From positions 232,672 to 296,671 of the forward strand of contig JBBRAM010000001.1 in NCBI GenBank assembly GCA_038206765.1: 64,000 bases of DNA, in the 5' to 3' direction. Below are positions 25,742 through 35,058 of this stretch, piece by piece. Under the pieces are notes generated by a model, which saw only the letters and a program-made list of their open reading frames with translations, ran no database searches and was not told the DNA's origin. The translations under genes were made by a program, and so were the position numbers. Source of the stretch: UKL13-2 sp038206765 (GTDB lineage: Bacteria > Pseudomonadota > Gammaproteobacteria > Burkholderiales > Usitatibacteraceae). The stretch's first letter is position 1. Every line of letters starts with the position of its first letter.

Positions 25742-27868
25742 TTAAAATTGCGTTTGAAAAACAGCGGGCGCCAACGGCCTTGAAAGCAAGTACCCTTGCG
25801 CTTCTTCGCAACCGCTGGCCAATAAATAGTCAAGCTGGGAGGTGTGCTCGATGCCCTCCGCCACCACCCGCAAGCCCAAACTCTTGGCCAAGCCAATTAT
25901 GCCGCGCGTAATCGCGGCATCGTTAGAATCAGTCGTAATATCTCGGACAAAAGATTGGTCTATTTTGAGCTTGGCGATATCGAACCGCTTTAGGTAACCC
26001 AAGTTGGAATAGCCCGTCCCAAAATCATCCACCACCAAGCGAAAGCCCGCAGCGGATAACGCGCCCAGCGTACTGTTGGCGGCATCGCCCTCGCTCACGA
26101 GGGCGGTCTCGGTAAGTTCAATTTCAATATCACGCACATCCAGCTGATGTTCGGCCAAACTTGACAACAACACGTCCACCAAGCGGCGCGTCTTAAACTG
26201 AATGCCCGACACATTGATGGTGACCGGAAAATCATCAAGCCCCGCGTCGCGCCAGCGGCGTAGCTGCGCAATCGCTTCCTTTGCGACCCAATCGCCAATC
26301 GGCACAATCAAGCCGCTATCTTCGGCCACCGGAATAAAACGGGAGGGCTCAATGGATCCCAACTCGGCACTGTCCCAGCGTAGCAGTGCCTCGGCGCCGA
26401 TGATGTGACGATCAGGCAGGTGAAAAATCGGTTGATACACCAGCGAAAATTCATTGCGCGCCAAGGCGCGGCGCAAGGCATTTTCGATCATCAGCCGTTC
26501 ATTCACCCGCGCATTCATCTCAGCGCGGAAGAAGCTGAATTGATTGCGTCCCTCTGCTTTGGAGTGATACATGGCGAGGTCTGCGTTCTTGATGAGCGTA
26601 TTGAGATCTTCGCCATCGGCGGGCCAAATGGTGACGCCAATCGATGGTGTGACCGTCAGTTCAACACCGTTAATTTGGTGGGGCTGCCCCAGTGTCGCAA
26701 CCAGCTTTTCAGCCACTAACGCCAGATCGGACGCATTGGTGACATCGGGCAACAACACAATGAATTCATCACCGCCGTGACGCGCGACGGTATCCGTCGC
26801 TCGGGTGGCATCGGTGAGCCGGCGGGCGGTCGCTGCCAAAATTTGATCGCCCACATGATGGCCCAACGAATCATTAATATTCTTGAACCGATCGAGATCA
26901 ATAAACATCAATGACATACCCGAGTCGCTGCCGGCACCGCGACGTTTCGCCTGCCGCATCGCGAATTCAAATCGGGCGCCAAGCAACATCCGGTTTGGCA
27001 ATCCGGTTAAGAAATCGTATTCGGCCAATTCCCTAACGAGCATTTCCGTACGCCGCTTTTCAGTGATATTGGCGGCGACACCGCGATAGCCTATAAATTT
27101 CCCGGCTTCGTTGAACATCGGCTCGCCGCAAATACTCACCCAGCGAATTTGCCCATCCGTCATGGCGGAAGCGTATTGAAAATCGCGGAAGGTTTCATGC
27201 GCCTCGCATTGACGGCGGTGCTCATCCATTTGCTCCCGCGTGATTCCCAAATACGGAATATCCCAGCGTGTCACACCAAAGCGGGCGTTCGGATCTATAC
27301 CCATTGATTTACGCATGCCGCCGGAAAGAATGGTGAATCGATATTGATCGTCTTGCTCCCAATACCAGTCAGAAGACATTCCCAAGAGTGCCTTAAAACG
27401 TGCCTCACTTTCGACCAACGCGGCATCGGCTTTTTTCCGCTCCGTGATATCGAGGCGAAAACCGATCACACCGCCGTCCGCTGTTTTACGATCAGAAACC
27501 AAAATATATTTATCCTCGCCCAATTGAAACTCGTAATCAACTTCATCAGGGTTGAGGTGTTTCGCCAATCGGGAGCGGACATAGTCGTTTTCATCAAGTT
27601 GCACGCGCTTCTCAAATCCGCGCCGATAAAATGCTCGCAAAATCGCTTCGAACTCGGTTCCCGGCACTAGCAAATCACTGACTTCGGCGTAAATTTCGCG
27701 AAAGCGCCGATTACAGAACACCACACGATCATCGGGACCGTAGAGGATTACCCCCGACTCTAAATGATCGAACGCTTCCACAATTTTCTTTAAATCGCGG
27801 TCAGCGGTTTGCTGCGCTAGCTCCAGCTGCTGAACAAACTTGGCAAAATCGGTAGTTGACAAGGGCAT
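25742..27868 (-). CDS. PAS-PAS-GGDEF-EAL cyclic-di-GMP enzyme
   Basis: Turns over the second messenger c-di-GMP. The 708 residues have no membrane helix. Domains in order: a PAS domain (about 25-145; LESGVILYGPDDRVVFCNRR), a second PAS/PAC (about 150-275; SSDWYWEQDDQYRFTILSGG, ending GVAANITEKRRTE), GGDEF (about 280-440, with intact HGGDEF near residue 364), EAL (about 455-705, with EALLRW near 490, VDDFGTGYSNLGYL and VVAEGIEH). Both catalytic motifs look complete, so it may make or break c-di-GMP, with the PAS domains as sensors. It is a stand-alone gene. Confidence 0.95.
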   Translation of the reverse strand: MPLSTTDFAKFVQQLELAQQTADRDLKKIVEAFDHLESGVILYGPDDRVVFCNRRFREIYAEVSDLLVPGTEFEAILRAFYRRGFEKRVQLDENDYVRSRLAKHLNPDEVDYEFQLGEDKYILVSDRKTADGGVIGFRLDITERKKADAALVESEARFKALLGMSSDWYWEQDDQYRFTILSGGMRKSMGIDPNARFGVTRWDIPYLGITREQMDEHRRQCEAHETFRDFQYASAMTDGQIRWVSICGEPMFNEAGKFIGYRGVAANITEKRRTEMLVRELAEYDFLTGLPNRMLLGARFEFAMRQAKRRGAGSDSGMSLMFIDLDRFKNINDSLGHHVGDQILAATARRLTDATRATDTVARHGGDEFIVLLPDVTNASDLALVAEKLVATLGQPHQINGVELTVTPSIGVTIWPADGEDLNTLIKNADLAMYHSKAEGRNQFSFFRAEMNARVNERLMIENALRRALARNEFSLVYQPIFHLPDRHIIGAEALLRWDSAELGSIEPSRFIPVAEDSGLIVPIGDWVAKEAIAQLRRWRDAGLDDFPVTINVSGIQFKTRRLVDVLLSSLAEHQLDVRDIEIELTETALVSEGDAANSTLGALSAAGFRLVVDDFGTGYSNLGYLKRFDIAKLKIDQSFVRDITTDSNDAAITRGIIGLAKSLGLRVVAEGIEHTSQLDYLLASGCEEAQGYLLSRPLAPAVFQTQF

Positions 27869-27934
27869 ATTTGTTTAGTTTAAGCGATCTCGCGGATTGC
27901 GCCTAGATTGGCGGCCTAAAAACGGAACCGAATG

Positions 27935-28522
27935 CTATTCAGCTTCTAATCGGCGATATTCTGCTACTTCCTCTTTGAGCTGAATCCACCAAACTTTCCC
28001 CTTTGCCTCATGCTTGCCGCAAGGCGCAAACGATGCAAAGCCGGGATAGTCTTTACCCAAGTTATTCGGGTCTTCACGGCGCGAGCGAGGCGGCGCAATG
28101 AGGCCTTTGTCATCGGCCGATAGCGGAAACAGCCAGCACCCCATCGGCTTGAAGTGCCATTTGTGTTTGTCCAGTTTCACGGCCAATGTTTGCAGTGAGC
28201 ATTTGCCGTCAATTTCTGAAAACGCGCAGCGGGTATTGGCGAAATGCGCCGGTTTGTTTTTATATCGAAATTTATACACGGCCGTTTTACGGCCAATGTT
28301 GCCTTCCCATTCACCATCGAAAATATAATTTTTGGGCAGGTCTTTGAAGTGCGCAGGATATTTGGCCACTACATCATGGATCGTCGCTTCTTCTTTAGGC
28401 AGCAAAAATGCGCCGTCGCTACAGCAAATACCTTCGCAATCTTTTAAATCGCAATAGTGTAATTTGGTGTGTGATTTTTTCTTGGCGGCGGATTTGGGGG
28501 AGAGCTTGGTCGTGGTGTTCAT
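27935..28522 (-). CDS. Cysteine-cluster protein (DUF3109/YkgJ-like)
   Basis: A 195-residue soluble protein with a Lys/Ser/Ala-rich start. The cluster begins with CDLKDCEGICC, followed by single Cys in TRCAF, GKCSL, MGCWLFP and APCGKH, a spacing seen in DUF3109 and related YkgJ-type proteins, which are thought to bind zinc or an iron-sulfur cluster. No enzymatic role is known. The sequence IFDGEWEGNIGRKTAVYKFR lies between the first two Cys groups. It lies 66 bp past the start side of the GGDEF/EAL gene on the same strand. Confidence 0.75.
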   Translation of the reverse strand: MNTTTKLSPKSAAKKKSHTKLHYCDLKDCEGICCSDGAFLLPKEEATIHDVVAKYPAHFKDLPKNYIFDGEWEGNIGRKTAVYKFRYKNKPAHFANTRCAFSEIDGKCSLQTLAVKLDKHKWHFKPMGCWLFPLSADDKGLIAPPRSRREDPNNLGKDYPGFASFAPCGKHEAKGKVWWIQLKEEVAEYRRLEAE

Positions 28523-28669
28523 TATTTGAGCTGGGCTTTGGCTATGACGTTGTCTATGACGTTGGATATGGTTTTTGATGTGGCGTTACGCCTGAGTTGC
28601 GCTTTGGCGGTGTTCGTTGAATTTGGCAGGAGGCTAGCGCAAGAACGGTAGAAAAAAGAAGCGGAAAAA

Positions 28670-29440
28670 TCAGGCCAATGTACGAATATCAAAACTGCCG
28701 CCATTAGTGAGCTTGTTCGATGCCATCAACCGAATAATATCTTGCGCCACATCGCTGGCCGGGCGCAGCGTGCCATCAGATTTCATGGCGCGGAATCTCT
28801 CTACATCAGGGAACGCCGCTGCCGATGCCAAACGCACTTGGCTCTGCATGGGTGTATCAACCACGCCAGGTGCCAAGGTGCAAATCGCGAGTGTCGGATC
28901 GTTGGTTGCCGCTTCCATCGCCGCCACTTGCGTGGCCATTTCCAAACCAGCCTTTGCCACGCAATAGGCCGACCATCCGGCAATCGCTCGCTTGGCCGCT
29001 CCGGAAGAAATATTGATAATAAGCCGATGCCGGGCCATTGAGCGCGTCAATTCGGCGAAGCGGCGCATGGCAACCATGGGCGAAATGAGGTTCACGTGAA
29101 TGTTGTTCTTAAGCGCTTCGGCCTCAATCTGATCAAACGCACCCACCGGCAACACCACGCCTGCATTGTTAATCAACACGGCGCGTTCAAAATGATGTTT
29201 GGCCATATTCGACAAATGCGATGTAATACGATCAAATGCCGCCTCAACCGAAGCAATATCGCTAAAGTCCGCGCCAATACTGGCGTTTGAGGCATTCACA
29301 CCTTTATTAGCGCCGGTATCAACGCTATTAACAATACCGCGCGAAACAGCGATCACCACATTGCTCTGATCACTGACCAGTGCCGCATGCAGTGCCGCGC
29401 CTAGCCCTTTGGTCGTGCCGGTGACGATGACTAAATTCAT
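28670..29440 (-). CDS. Short-chain dehydrogenase/reductase (benzil-reductase-like)
   Basis: NAD(P)-dependent oxidoreductase of 256 residues starting at the ATG at 29440 (MNLVIVTGTTKGLGAALHAA). The cofactor loop is TGTTKGLG. NNAG is present (LINNAGVVLP), the catalytic Ser is in INISSGAAKR, and Tyr/Lys are in AYCVAKAGLEM. The pattern is close to the benzoin-forming benzil reductase / sepiapterin-reductase-like SDR group. Substrate unknown. The gene follows the zinc-ribbon gene by 60 bp on the same strand. Confidence 0.9.
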   Translation of the reverse strand: MNLVIVTGTTKGLGAALHAALVSDQSNVVIAVSRGIVNSVDTGANKGVNASNASIGADFSDIASVEAAFDRITSHLSNMAKHHFERAVLINNAGVVLPVGAFDQIEAEALKNNIHVNLISPMVAMRRFAELTRSMARHRLIINISSGAAKRAIAGWSAYCVAKAGLEMATQVAAMEAATNDPTLAICTLAPGVVDTPMQSQVRLASAAAFPDVERFRAMKSDGTLRPASDVAQDIIRLMASNKLTNGGSFDIRTLA

Positions 29441-29500
29441 CTTGATCCATTTCAAAAAAACAGTTAAGCCCAATTGAGAACGATTGCGAACAACAGAAAA

Positions 29501-30262
29501 TCAATCGAACAAGCTCGACACCAACGCGCCGATCCCCTCTTGAATCAAATCGGTCGAAATCCCATGGCTGGCGATATCGACCAGCCAGCTGCTATCGGAA
29601 TACGATGGAAAGATCGGGGCTGGCAGCTTCTGCTGTAGCTTGCCTGCGCGTTGCGTTAATACGTCGGCGATGGCATCCATTTCTTGCCGCGGGATTTGGC
29701 CATCAGCTGACGCCTTTAATTGTGCGGCATCTTTGGCGGCGAAGGCGGTTAAGGCTTTTTCAACCGCCTCGCGGTCAAGAACCGAAATCGCTGAGCCACA
29801 ATGGCTGCACGCCGTATCTTTTACTAAATCAATTGAGCCGCCGCAACTTGAGCAGCGAATTTGTTTGACCTGCGCCGAGAGTGATTTTATTTCTATCTGG
29901 CTCAAGCTGCGTATAAAGTTTTTCTCACGCAAAAATTGCGTAAAACTAATCACGCGCCCGTCACCCATTTCGCAACGATAGTACGAGAATCGTCCGTTTT
30001 TGCCAAGATCATTGGTAAGTTTTAGGCCGCTACTACAAGTCGGGCAGCGCATATTGAGGCTGACTAGGTTCCGATCACCATCGCGGGCTTCGTGGATTCG
30101 TTTGAACAGAACGATAACGGATGCAGCCGACAACGACGTGCTCTCCATATGATCAAACCAAATCATATTACAAGGCCAACACACATCGATGACGATGCCT
30201 GTCCCGATGTTTGATGCCAAAGACACGGCTTCCATGCCGGTCTTGCAGCTCGGACAATGCAT
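29501..30262 (-). CDS. Multi zinc-ribbon protein (zf-TFIIB type)
   Basis: A 253-residue protein with four Cys pairs. The N-terminal motif (MHCPSCKTGMEAV, VCWPCNMIWFDHME) is the zf-TFIIB type. A second ribbon begins MRCPTCSSGLKL and a third IRCSSCGGSIDL is followed by ACSHCGSAI, the form of a zinc-ribbon pair. The C-terminal half is helical, with a weakly hydrophobic end (WLVDIASHGISTDLIQEG). Function unknown; probably a zinc-binding adaptor. It starts 1 bp past the stop of the GlcG/HbpS-like gene, so the two are likely co-transcribed. Confidence 0.8.
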   Translation of the reverse strand: MHCPSCKTGMEAVSLASNIGTGIVIDVCWPCNMIWFDHMESTSLSAASVIVLFKRIHEARDGDRNLVSLNMRCPTCSSGLKLTNDLGKNGRFSYYRCEMGDGRVISFTQFLREKNFIRSLSQIEIKSLSAQVKQIRCSSCGGSIDLVKDTACSHCGSAISVLDREAVEKALTAFAAKDAAQLKASADGQIPRQEMDAIADVLTQRAGKLQQKLPAPIFPSYSDSSWLVDIASHGISTDLIQEGIGALVSSLFD

Positions 30263-30263
30263 A

Positions 30264-30680
30264 TTATTTTATCAACGCATTTAGCAACGTATCAATACCT
30301 GCCTGCGCAATGGCCGCATCATCGCTCGATTTCACCCCGGACACACCGACCGCACCAATAATTTCGCCATCGACAATAATCGGCACACCGCCCTCTAAAA
30401 ATAGGACTCCTGGCATCGAAAGCGCCGCGATACGGCCATTCGCAACCAGGTCTTCATCGAGCTTAGTAGGGCGGCGGCGTAAGGCCGAGCTGCTGGCTTT
30501 GCCCATCGCAATCGCAGCGCTTGCCTGTGCACATCTGTCCAATCGCTGGAACCACAGCAAATGCCCGCCATCATCAACAATGGCGATGCAAACAGCCCAA
30601 TTATTTTTTAGCGCTTCCGCCTCGGCGCCGGCCGCGATTGTTTTACAGTCGTCGAGTGTGAGATAGGATTTGGTTTTCAT
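30264..30680 (-). CDS. GlcG/HbpS family heme-binding-like protein
   Basis: A 138-residue protein of the HbpS/GlcG fold. The family line is clear: LTLDDCKTIAAGAEAEALKN, WAVCIAIVDDGGHLLWFQRL, ASAAIAMGKASSSAL, and PIIVDGEIIGAVGVSGVKSS followed by DDAAIAQAGIDTL. Members bind heme or small cofactors; glcG is often with glycolate oxidase genes, but here glcDEF is 5 kb away. No signal peptide is seen, so it is cytosolic. It heads a short run with the zinc-ribbon gene. Confidence 0.88.
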   Translation of the reverse strand: MKTKSYLTLDDCKTIAAGAEAEALKNNWAVCIAIVDDGGHLLWFQRLDRCAQASAAIAMGKASSSALRRRPTKLDEDLVANGRIAALSMPGVLFLEGGVPIIVDGEIIGAVGVSGVKSSDDAAIAQAGIDTLLNALIK

Positions 30681-30797
30681 TTTTTAAGCCATTAAATTAA
30701 AAATGATCGAAAAGAAATTATACGGCTCACCACCCGAACTATTCCTTGATGTTTTCATTACTATTTGTGCAGCAATCAAAAAAGCGGGCGACGTCGC

Positions 30798-31328
30798 CTA
30801 TGCTTTCTCAGCCAAGGCTTTTAAATTATTCAGACCACTCTCAAAATCCTTGCCCACCATGCGATCCATGATTAGACCAAAATAACGCAAAAAAGGATTG
30901 CCACCAAATTCGCCCTCGTTCGTCCAGCGAATACGCGTGCTGGTGCCCTCGATCGTAAGGCTTAGTACGCCTTTGGATTCCATGCCCATATCGGGAAAGG
31001 CAAGGATGTAGCCAATATGTTTGTTCGGCTCGGCTGTGCTGAACTCCATTACGCCGTTGCCCTCCGACTTGGACTCCCAGGACCACTTTGCGCCGGCGCC
31101 ACTTGTTGCGCCCGAAAACGTAACCTTCATCTGCGGATCGCGCTGGTTCCAAACGCCCCATTTCGGCCAGTTTTTTGGCTCGGCGATCAGCGGATAGATC
31201 TTCTCGGCTGGCGCGGCAATCACCGCCGTACGTTCAACTCTAAATTGCTTGGGCAATAAAAATCCGACAATCGCAATCGCCACTACGAACACTAACAAAC
31301 CCAACACTATTTTGATCAAAATGCCCAT
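30798..31328 (-). CDS. SRPBCC (START/polyketide cyclase-like) membrane-anchored protein
   Basis: A 176-residue protein from the ATG at 31328, which has AGGAG upstream. One N-terminal membrane helix (IKIVLGLLVFVVAIAIVGFL) is followed by a SRPBCC hydrophobic-ligand fold: VERTAVIAAPAEKIYPLIAE, PKNWPKWGVWNQRDPQMKVT, and at the end FGLIMDRMVGKDFESGLNNL. Proteins of this form bind lipophilic ligands; the ligand here is unknown. It stands between the second LysR gene and the GlcG-like gene, on the same strand as both. Confidence 0.88.
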   Translation of the reverse strand: MGILIKIVLGLLVFVVAIAIVGFLLPKQFRVERTAVIAAPAEKIYPLIAEPKNWPKWGVWNQRDPQMKVTFSGATSGAGAKWSWESKSEGNGVMEFSTAEPNKHIGYILAFPDMGMESKGVLSLTIEGTSTRIRWTNEGEFGGNPFLRYFGLIMDRMVGKDFESGLNNLKALAEKA

Positions 31329-31397
31329 CGTCGGCTCCTGAAAATGGTTACGAAGCAAAACTATACGCCATCAATATCGCAACGGATACCGCTGCAA

Positions 31398-32432
31398 TTA
31401 AACGTTTTTGCGTTTAATCCTTTTGTCTTGCGCTGGCGCTTTGGACCTTACGGCCAGCGGTTTCGACGCGGATGGTCCGACGCTATTTAACCCCTTTTTG
31501 TATGAACTGGACGCGTCGGCGGTCGAAGCCGCCCGTCGCCACGGCGCGGAAGAAAATGTTTCCACCAAAAAATTTACAAACGCTGCCACGCGCGGGCTTT
31601 TGTGTTTTCCCTGCGGATACACTGCCGACAGGGGCAACGGCTCGGCGTGATGAATATCGGTGAGTATTGGCACCAGCCAACCGGCGCGAATGCCGTCGGC
31701 CACAATGACATCCGCCAGCCGAATAATGCCCACGCCCATCGCCGCCATTTGCAACAGCGTTTCAGCATTATTCGCGTTTACCGTGCCGACAACATCGACT
31801 ATTTCCATTCCATCGGCAGTGGTAAAAGGCCATTTTCGCAACTGCGACGCTCCGCTGATGGAGATGCAATTGTGGTTTAGCAACTCTTTCGCGGTTTGGG
31901 GGATGCCGTGTTTTTTAAGGTAAAGCGGAGAGGCACAAATAACGCGATGCATATCGCAGATTTTTTTGGCAATCAAACTTGAATCGCGCAGCACACCAGT
32001 GCGAATCGCGACATCCGCACCCTCGTCCACCAGATCGACCAGCCGATCGGTGACGGTAATATCCAACTCAATCTCCGGATATTTTTCTAAAAATCGCGGC
32101 AGCGCGGGTGCCAATTGATGCATACCAAACGCGACGCCGACGTTGATGCGCAGCATGCCTTTCGGGTGATCACTAAAACGGGTGACCTCGGCCTCGGCTT
32201 CTTCGATTTCAACGAGGATTCGTTTGGCGCTCGCAAAATAAGCCTCGCCTTCAGAAGTGAGTGCAAGCTTGCGCGTAGTGCGGTTCATTAGCCTGACGCC
32301 AAGCCGATCTTCCATCCGCGTGACCAATTTTGACAATGCCGATGGCGTGAGATCGAGATCCCGCGCGGCGGCAGAAAAGCCACCCAATTCGACCGAGCGC
32401 ACAAAGGCACGCATTTCTCCGGGTTTGTCCAT
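31398..32432 (-). CDS. LysR-family transcriptional regulator (CrgA-like)
   Basis: A 344-residue regulator with AGAGGAAA before the ATG. The winged helix-turn-helix reads FVRSVELGGFSAAARDLDLT, then SALSKLVTRMEDRLGVRLMN. The ligand-binding part covers about residues 90-295 (GMLRINVGVAFGMHQLAPAL). A Ser/Lys/Arg-rich tail of about 45 residues ends KRIKRKNV, longer than usual. Divergent from a small gene at 32719 that might be its target. The ligand is not predictable. Confidence 0.92.
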   Translation of the reverse strand: MDKPGEMRAFVRSVELGGFSAAARDLDLTPSALSKLVTRMEDRLGVRLMNRTTRKLALTSEGEAYFASAKRILVEIEEAEAEVTRFSDHPKGMLRINVGVAFGMHQLAPALPRFLEKYPEIELDITVTDRLVDLVDEGADVAIRTGVLRDSSLIAKKICDMHRVICASPLYLKKHGIPQTAKELLNHNCISISGASQLRKWPFTTADGMEIVDVVGTVNANNAETLLQMAAMGVGIIRLADVIVADGIRAGWLVPILTDIHHAEPLPLSAVYPQGKHKSPRVAAFVNFLVETFSSAPWRRAASTADASSSYKKGLNSVGPSASKPLAVRSKAPAQDKRIKRKNV

Positions 32433-32718
32433 TTTTCCTCTGGGTTCTATGAATTATTGCGATGTTTGCTGAGACAGGCCAGACCAAGCGAAGGCAAGTC
32501 GACGCAAACTTTAACAAATTAGAAAAGTTCAATTCTATTGATGAATTTATTTCCGCAATATTATGCCATTTTGGCTGATTGTTGTTCTATCGAAGGGAAT
32601 AACATAACAATTGAGTAAAAAATTAAATTGCGTCAAACGCGACCGCCACACTTATAGCCACACATGTCATTTCAACATCAGCCTGTTGTAAAAGTGACAA
32701 ACCGCAAAGGAAAGCAGC

Positions 32719-32901
32719 ATGAACACCCAAACCAGAATAGAACTCGAAACCAAAGCCCGCACTTTGCGTCGTCTCGAATTTGCGCGTTTGACAAAATCCG
32801 CGATCCACGCGATCAGCGAGTCGATGCGGCGGCACCACGAAGCCACGCTCCGCAAACAACATGTTTTGCGCGTTTCCGCCATGATCGGCACTCCCGCTTA
32901 G
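32719..32901 (+). CDS. Small basic protein, possibly RSP_7527-like
   Basis: A 60-residue open frame with a good ribosome site (AAAGGAAAGCAGC-ATG), divergent from the LysR gene. It is Arg/His-rich and helical, with the core RIELETKARTLRRLEFARLT followed by KSAIHAISESMRRHH. The AR-x-LRR spacing resembles tiny RSP_7527-type proteins, but the match is only by eye. It could also be a leader peptide or chance frame. Confidence 0.5.
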   Translation: MNTQTRIELETKARTLRRLEFARLTKSAIHAISESMRRHHEATLRKQHVLRVSAMIGTPA

Positions 32902-33020
32902 TGAATGAGCCGCATTTTCTCTGGCTCTAGCGCTAGTAAGGCGACCGCGATAGGTTGCGGCTTGGGGTGATCCAGTGCGATGCCGTCGGCAAGACAAATA
33001 AAGACGAATTTGAACAAAAT

Positions 33021-33064
33021 AACGCAAAGCTAACGTAAAGCTAAAATAAAGCCAACGCAAAGCA
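33021..33064. repeat. Four 11-bp tandem repeats (AACGYAAAGCY)
   Basis: AACGCAAAGCT, AACGTAAAGCT, AAAATAAAGCC and AACGCAAAGCA are head-to-tail, about 120 bp before the DUF2863 ATG and 70 bp before a TATAAT box at 33134-33139. The 11-bp period keeps the copies on one face of the helix. Function unknown. Confidence 0.7.
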
Positions 33065-33133
33065 AGACAACCCAGCTTGCATCCGAATGCGCGTCGCGAG
33101 CGCTCCCATGCGGGCAAGCGGCAAAGAGGGGAC

Positions 33134-33139
33134 TATAAT
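33134..33139 (+). promoter_or_regulatory. Candidate -10 box (TATAAT) of the DUF2863 gene
   Basis: A consensus TATAAT 43 bp before the chosen ATG. No good -35 element at the right distance was seen, which would suit an activator-dependent promoter. Confidence 0.4.
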
Positions 33140-33181
33140 TGTGTCCTTATTTATCGAAGTTGCGTCGAGCAACCACCCGCC

Positions 33182-34525
33182 ATGAAACGTGTCCGCAAAA
33201 ATCCTTCGGCTCGCATCTCCAAAGATGCCGAGCAACTTCTCCAAATTGCAAGCGACGCTTTTGATTCCGGCTGCCGTGTTGAAGACCGGTATTGGGATCA
33301 GAAACTTGAAACCTTGGCGACCGAGCTGCTCAACGCCGGAAACGATGGCGCGGTCGAGACGGCGCTCGATGTTAGCTACGAAAAAGCACCGGAAGCCCAT
33401 GACCTTCTGGCTGAATCGGTTGAGGCCGTATCGGAAACATATTATTTTAATGTCCTCGACCAGCCACACCAAGCGCTGCTCGTCTCTGTGCCGATGATCG
33501 CATGGTCGAAATATCCGATGGCGGCCGGCCATTTAAAGCCCGCCGATGTGGCGGCGATTCACCAACATTTACGCGACTTTATTTTTGCCGGCGATTCCCG
33601 CTCAGTCGTGAATCCATTTTTGTATTCGATTGACCACCTCCCGCAATCATTTTCCGAAACGCGAAAATTGCTGCAACGCATGGCCAATGCCATCGTCGGC
33701 GAAATCACGATCACAACTAAAGAAAGCAAGATCGAAACCATTGACATGCCCGCCGATACCCGCATGTTGCTATCCGTGGTGGTGGCACCATTCGGCAAGC
33801 CACTTTTCCGGTGGCAAGAATCGAGCGCGTCTGCACAAATTGCGGGGAAGGCGGTGTCGAAAGCTGCATCAAAAGCCGCTTTGAAAACCCCTGAAAAAGC
33901 CCCTCAAAAAGCCACGCCAAAAGCGGCCGCAAAATCTAAAGCATCGCTTTCATCATCAACATTGCCTAAAACGGTTGCCGACAGCAACATCATTCTTAAC
34001 CGCAGCGAATGTTTAACGCTCTGGGCAAAACACGCCAAGCCCGACCTCGCCAAACTCATTCCCGGCGCATCCTTGGAACTAGGCCTGCCCGATGCATTCT
34101 TCCGCAACTGCCGCGAATGTGATCGCCGTGTGCGCCCCTATATGGTCAGCAGCGCCGTTGAACATCTCGAAACCGCACTCAGTACGACCGCCAGCCAGCT
34201 ACACGCCATCATCGCCGGTGTGGGTGAGGCTCAGGTTGATGAATACCGCGTCGCGTTTGCGCTCAAAAATTCCGGCGAAGTTGTGAACGGCATGATCTGG
34301 CCACTGGTTGCCGAAGAAGACGACGATGCCAACCCGGGCCCGCGCGAACAAATCGAGGCGATTCTCAAAGCGTCCAATGTCGGCAAAATCACCAAGCTAC
34401 CCGGCGTGCTGCCACCGGAGTTTTGCGAAGACTGCGGCGCGCCGCTGTTCTACGATGCCGATGCCGAAGCAGTACATCCGCATATGCCCGATGATTCCAA
34501 TTTGGCACCGGCGCATTATCATTGA
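33182..34525 (+). CDS. DUF2863 family protein
   Basis: About 447 residues from the ATG at 33182 (MKRVRKNPSARISKDAEQLL); an upstream in-frame start would add 35 unconserved residues. The family pattern is clear in DSGCRVEDRYWDQKLETLA, QALLVSVPMIAWSKYPMAAG and FLYSIDHLPQSFSETRKLLQ, and in the end section LPGVLPPEFCEDCGAPLFYD. A Lys/Ala/Pro-rich linker sits around residues 225-260. DUF2863 is almost confined to betaproteobacteria and has no known function. The CxxC near the C-terminus (FCEDCGAP) and CRECDRR could bind a metal. Stand-alone gene. Confidence 0.9.
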   Translation: MKRVRKNPSARISKDAEQLLQIASDAFDSGCRVEDRYWDQKLETLATELLNAGNDGAVETALDVSYEKAPEAHDLLAESVEAVSETYYFNVLDQPHQALLVSVPMIAWSKYPMAAGHLKPADVAAIHQHLRDFIFAGDSRSVVNPFLYSIDHLPQSFSETRKLLQRMANAIVGEITITTKESKIETIDMPADTRMLLSVVVAPFGKPLFRWQESSASAQIAGKAVSKAASKAALKTPEKAPQKATPKAAAKSKASLSSSTLPKTVADSNIILNRSECLTLWAKHAKPDLAKLIPGASLELGLPDAFFRNCRECDRRVRPYMVSSAVEHLETALSTTASQLHAIIAGVGEAQVDEYRVAFALKNSGEVVNGMIWPLVAEEDDDANPGPREQIEAILKASNVGKITKLPGVLPPEFCEDCGAPLFYDADAEAVHPHMPDDSNLAPAHYH

Positions 34526-34719
34526 GCGTCACTGAGTGTCTGCGCTTAACGCTAGTATTGGCGTGGAGTTTAAGGGATTTGTAATTTTGAAAAGGCCTTT
34601 TGCTCCGATTAGAAACACGGCATCAAACCGTGTTGGCAGAAAATATAGCGACGATATTTCGGGCAATCCAAAAGCGCTATCAACAATATAAAAGCAAAAA
34701 TGAAAGCAGGTGGATGCTC

Positions 34720-35058
34720 ATGTCCCTAAAATTGACTGAATCAGAAATTAGTGAAATACGCACCAAATATTACTACTTAGTTAACTACACTTCCGAAGAT
34801 CCAAATGCACCAATTGATCCCGCAAATTATGTTGACTCGAACGGTGATAATTTATTGCATATTGCCGCTCAGCTCGGGGATTTAAAAACAATTGAAACTC
34901 TGCTTGGAGGCGGGCTCGACGTCAATCAAACAGGCGACATGGGATGCACAGCACTGCACTACGCGCGAATGAAGGGAAGAGAAGAGGTTGCGAACTTTTT
35001 GCTAAAACACGGAGCGTCGACCAGCGTTTTAAACGATTTTGGCAAAACACCGGACTGA
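34720..35058 (+). CDS. Ankyrin-repeat protein (short)
   Basis: About 112 residues from the ATG at 34720, which has GGTGGA just upstream. An N-terminal helical lead (LTESEISEIRTKYYYLVNYT) precedes two ankyrin units (NGDNLLHIAAQLGDLKTIET, LLGGGLDVN; GCTALHYARMKGREEVANFL, LLKHGAS) and a partial third (FGKTPD) at the end, where the frame stops abruptly. The protein is probably a binding module. The early stop within the third unit could mean a truncated gene. Composition is more AT-rich than the neighbours. Confidence 0.8.
   Translation: MSLKLTESEISEIRTKYYYLVNYTSEDPNAPIDPANYVDSNGDNLLHIAAQLGDLKTIETLLGGGLDVNQTGDMGCTALHYARMKGREEVANFLLKHGASTSVLNDFGKTPD

Noticed and set aside
28522..28704. 60-residue minus-strand frame between the cysteine-cluster and SDR genes
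   Set aside because: Overlaps the SDR 3' end, no ribosome site, no conserved look.
33021..33064. Tandem 11-bp repeats as a mini CRISPR
   Set aside because: No spacers, unit far too short and no cas genes.
33041..33532. Minus-strand frame of 163 residues
   Set aside because: Antisense to the start of the DUF2863 gene and includes the promoter region; no family marks.
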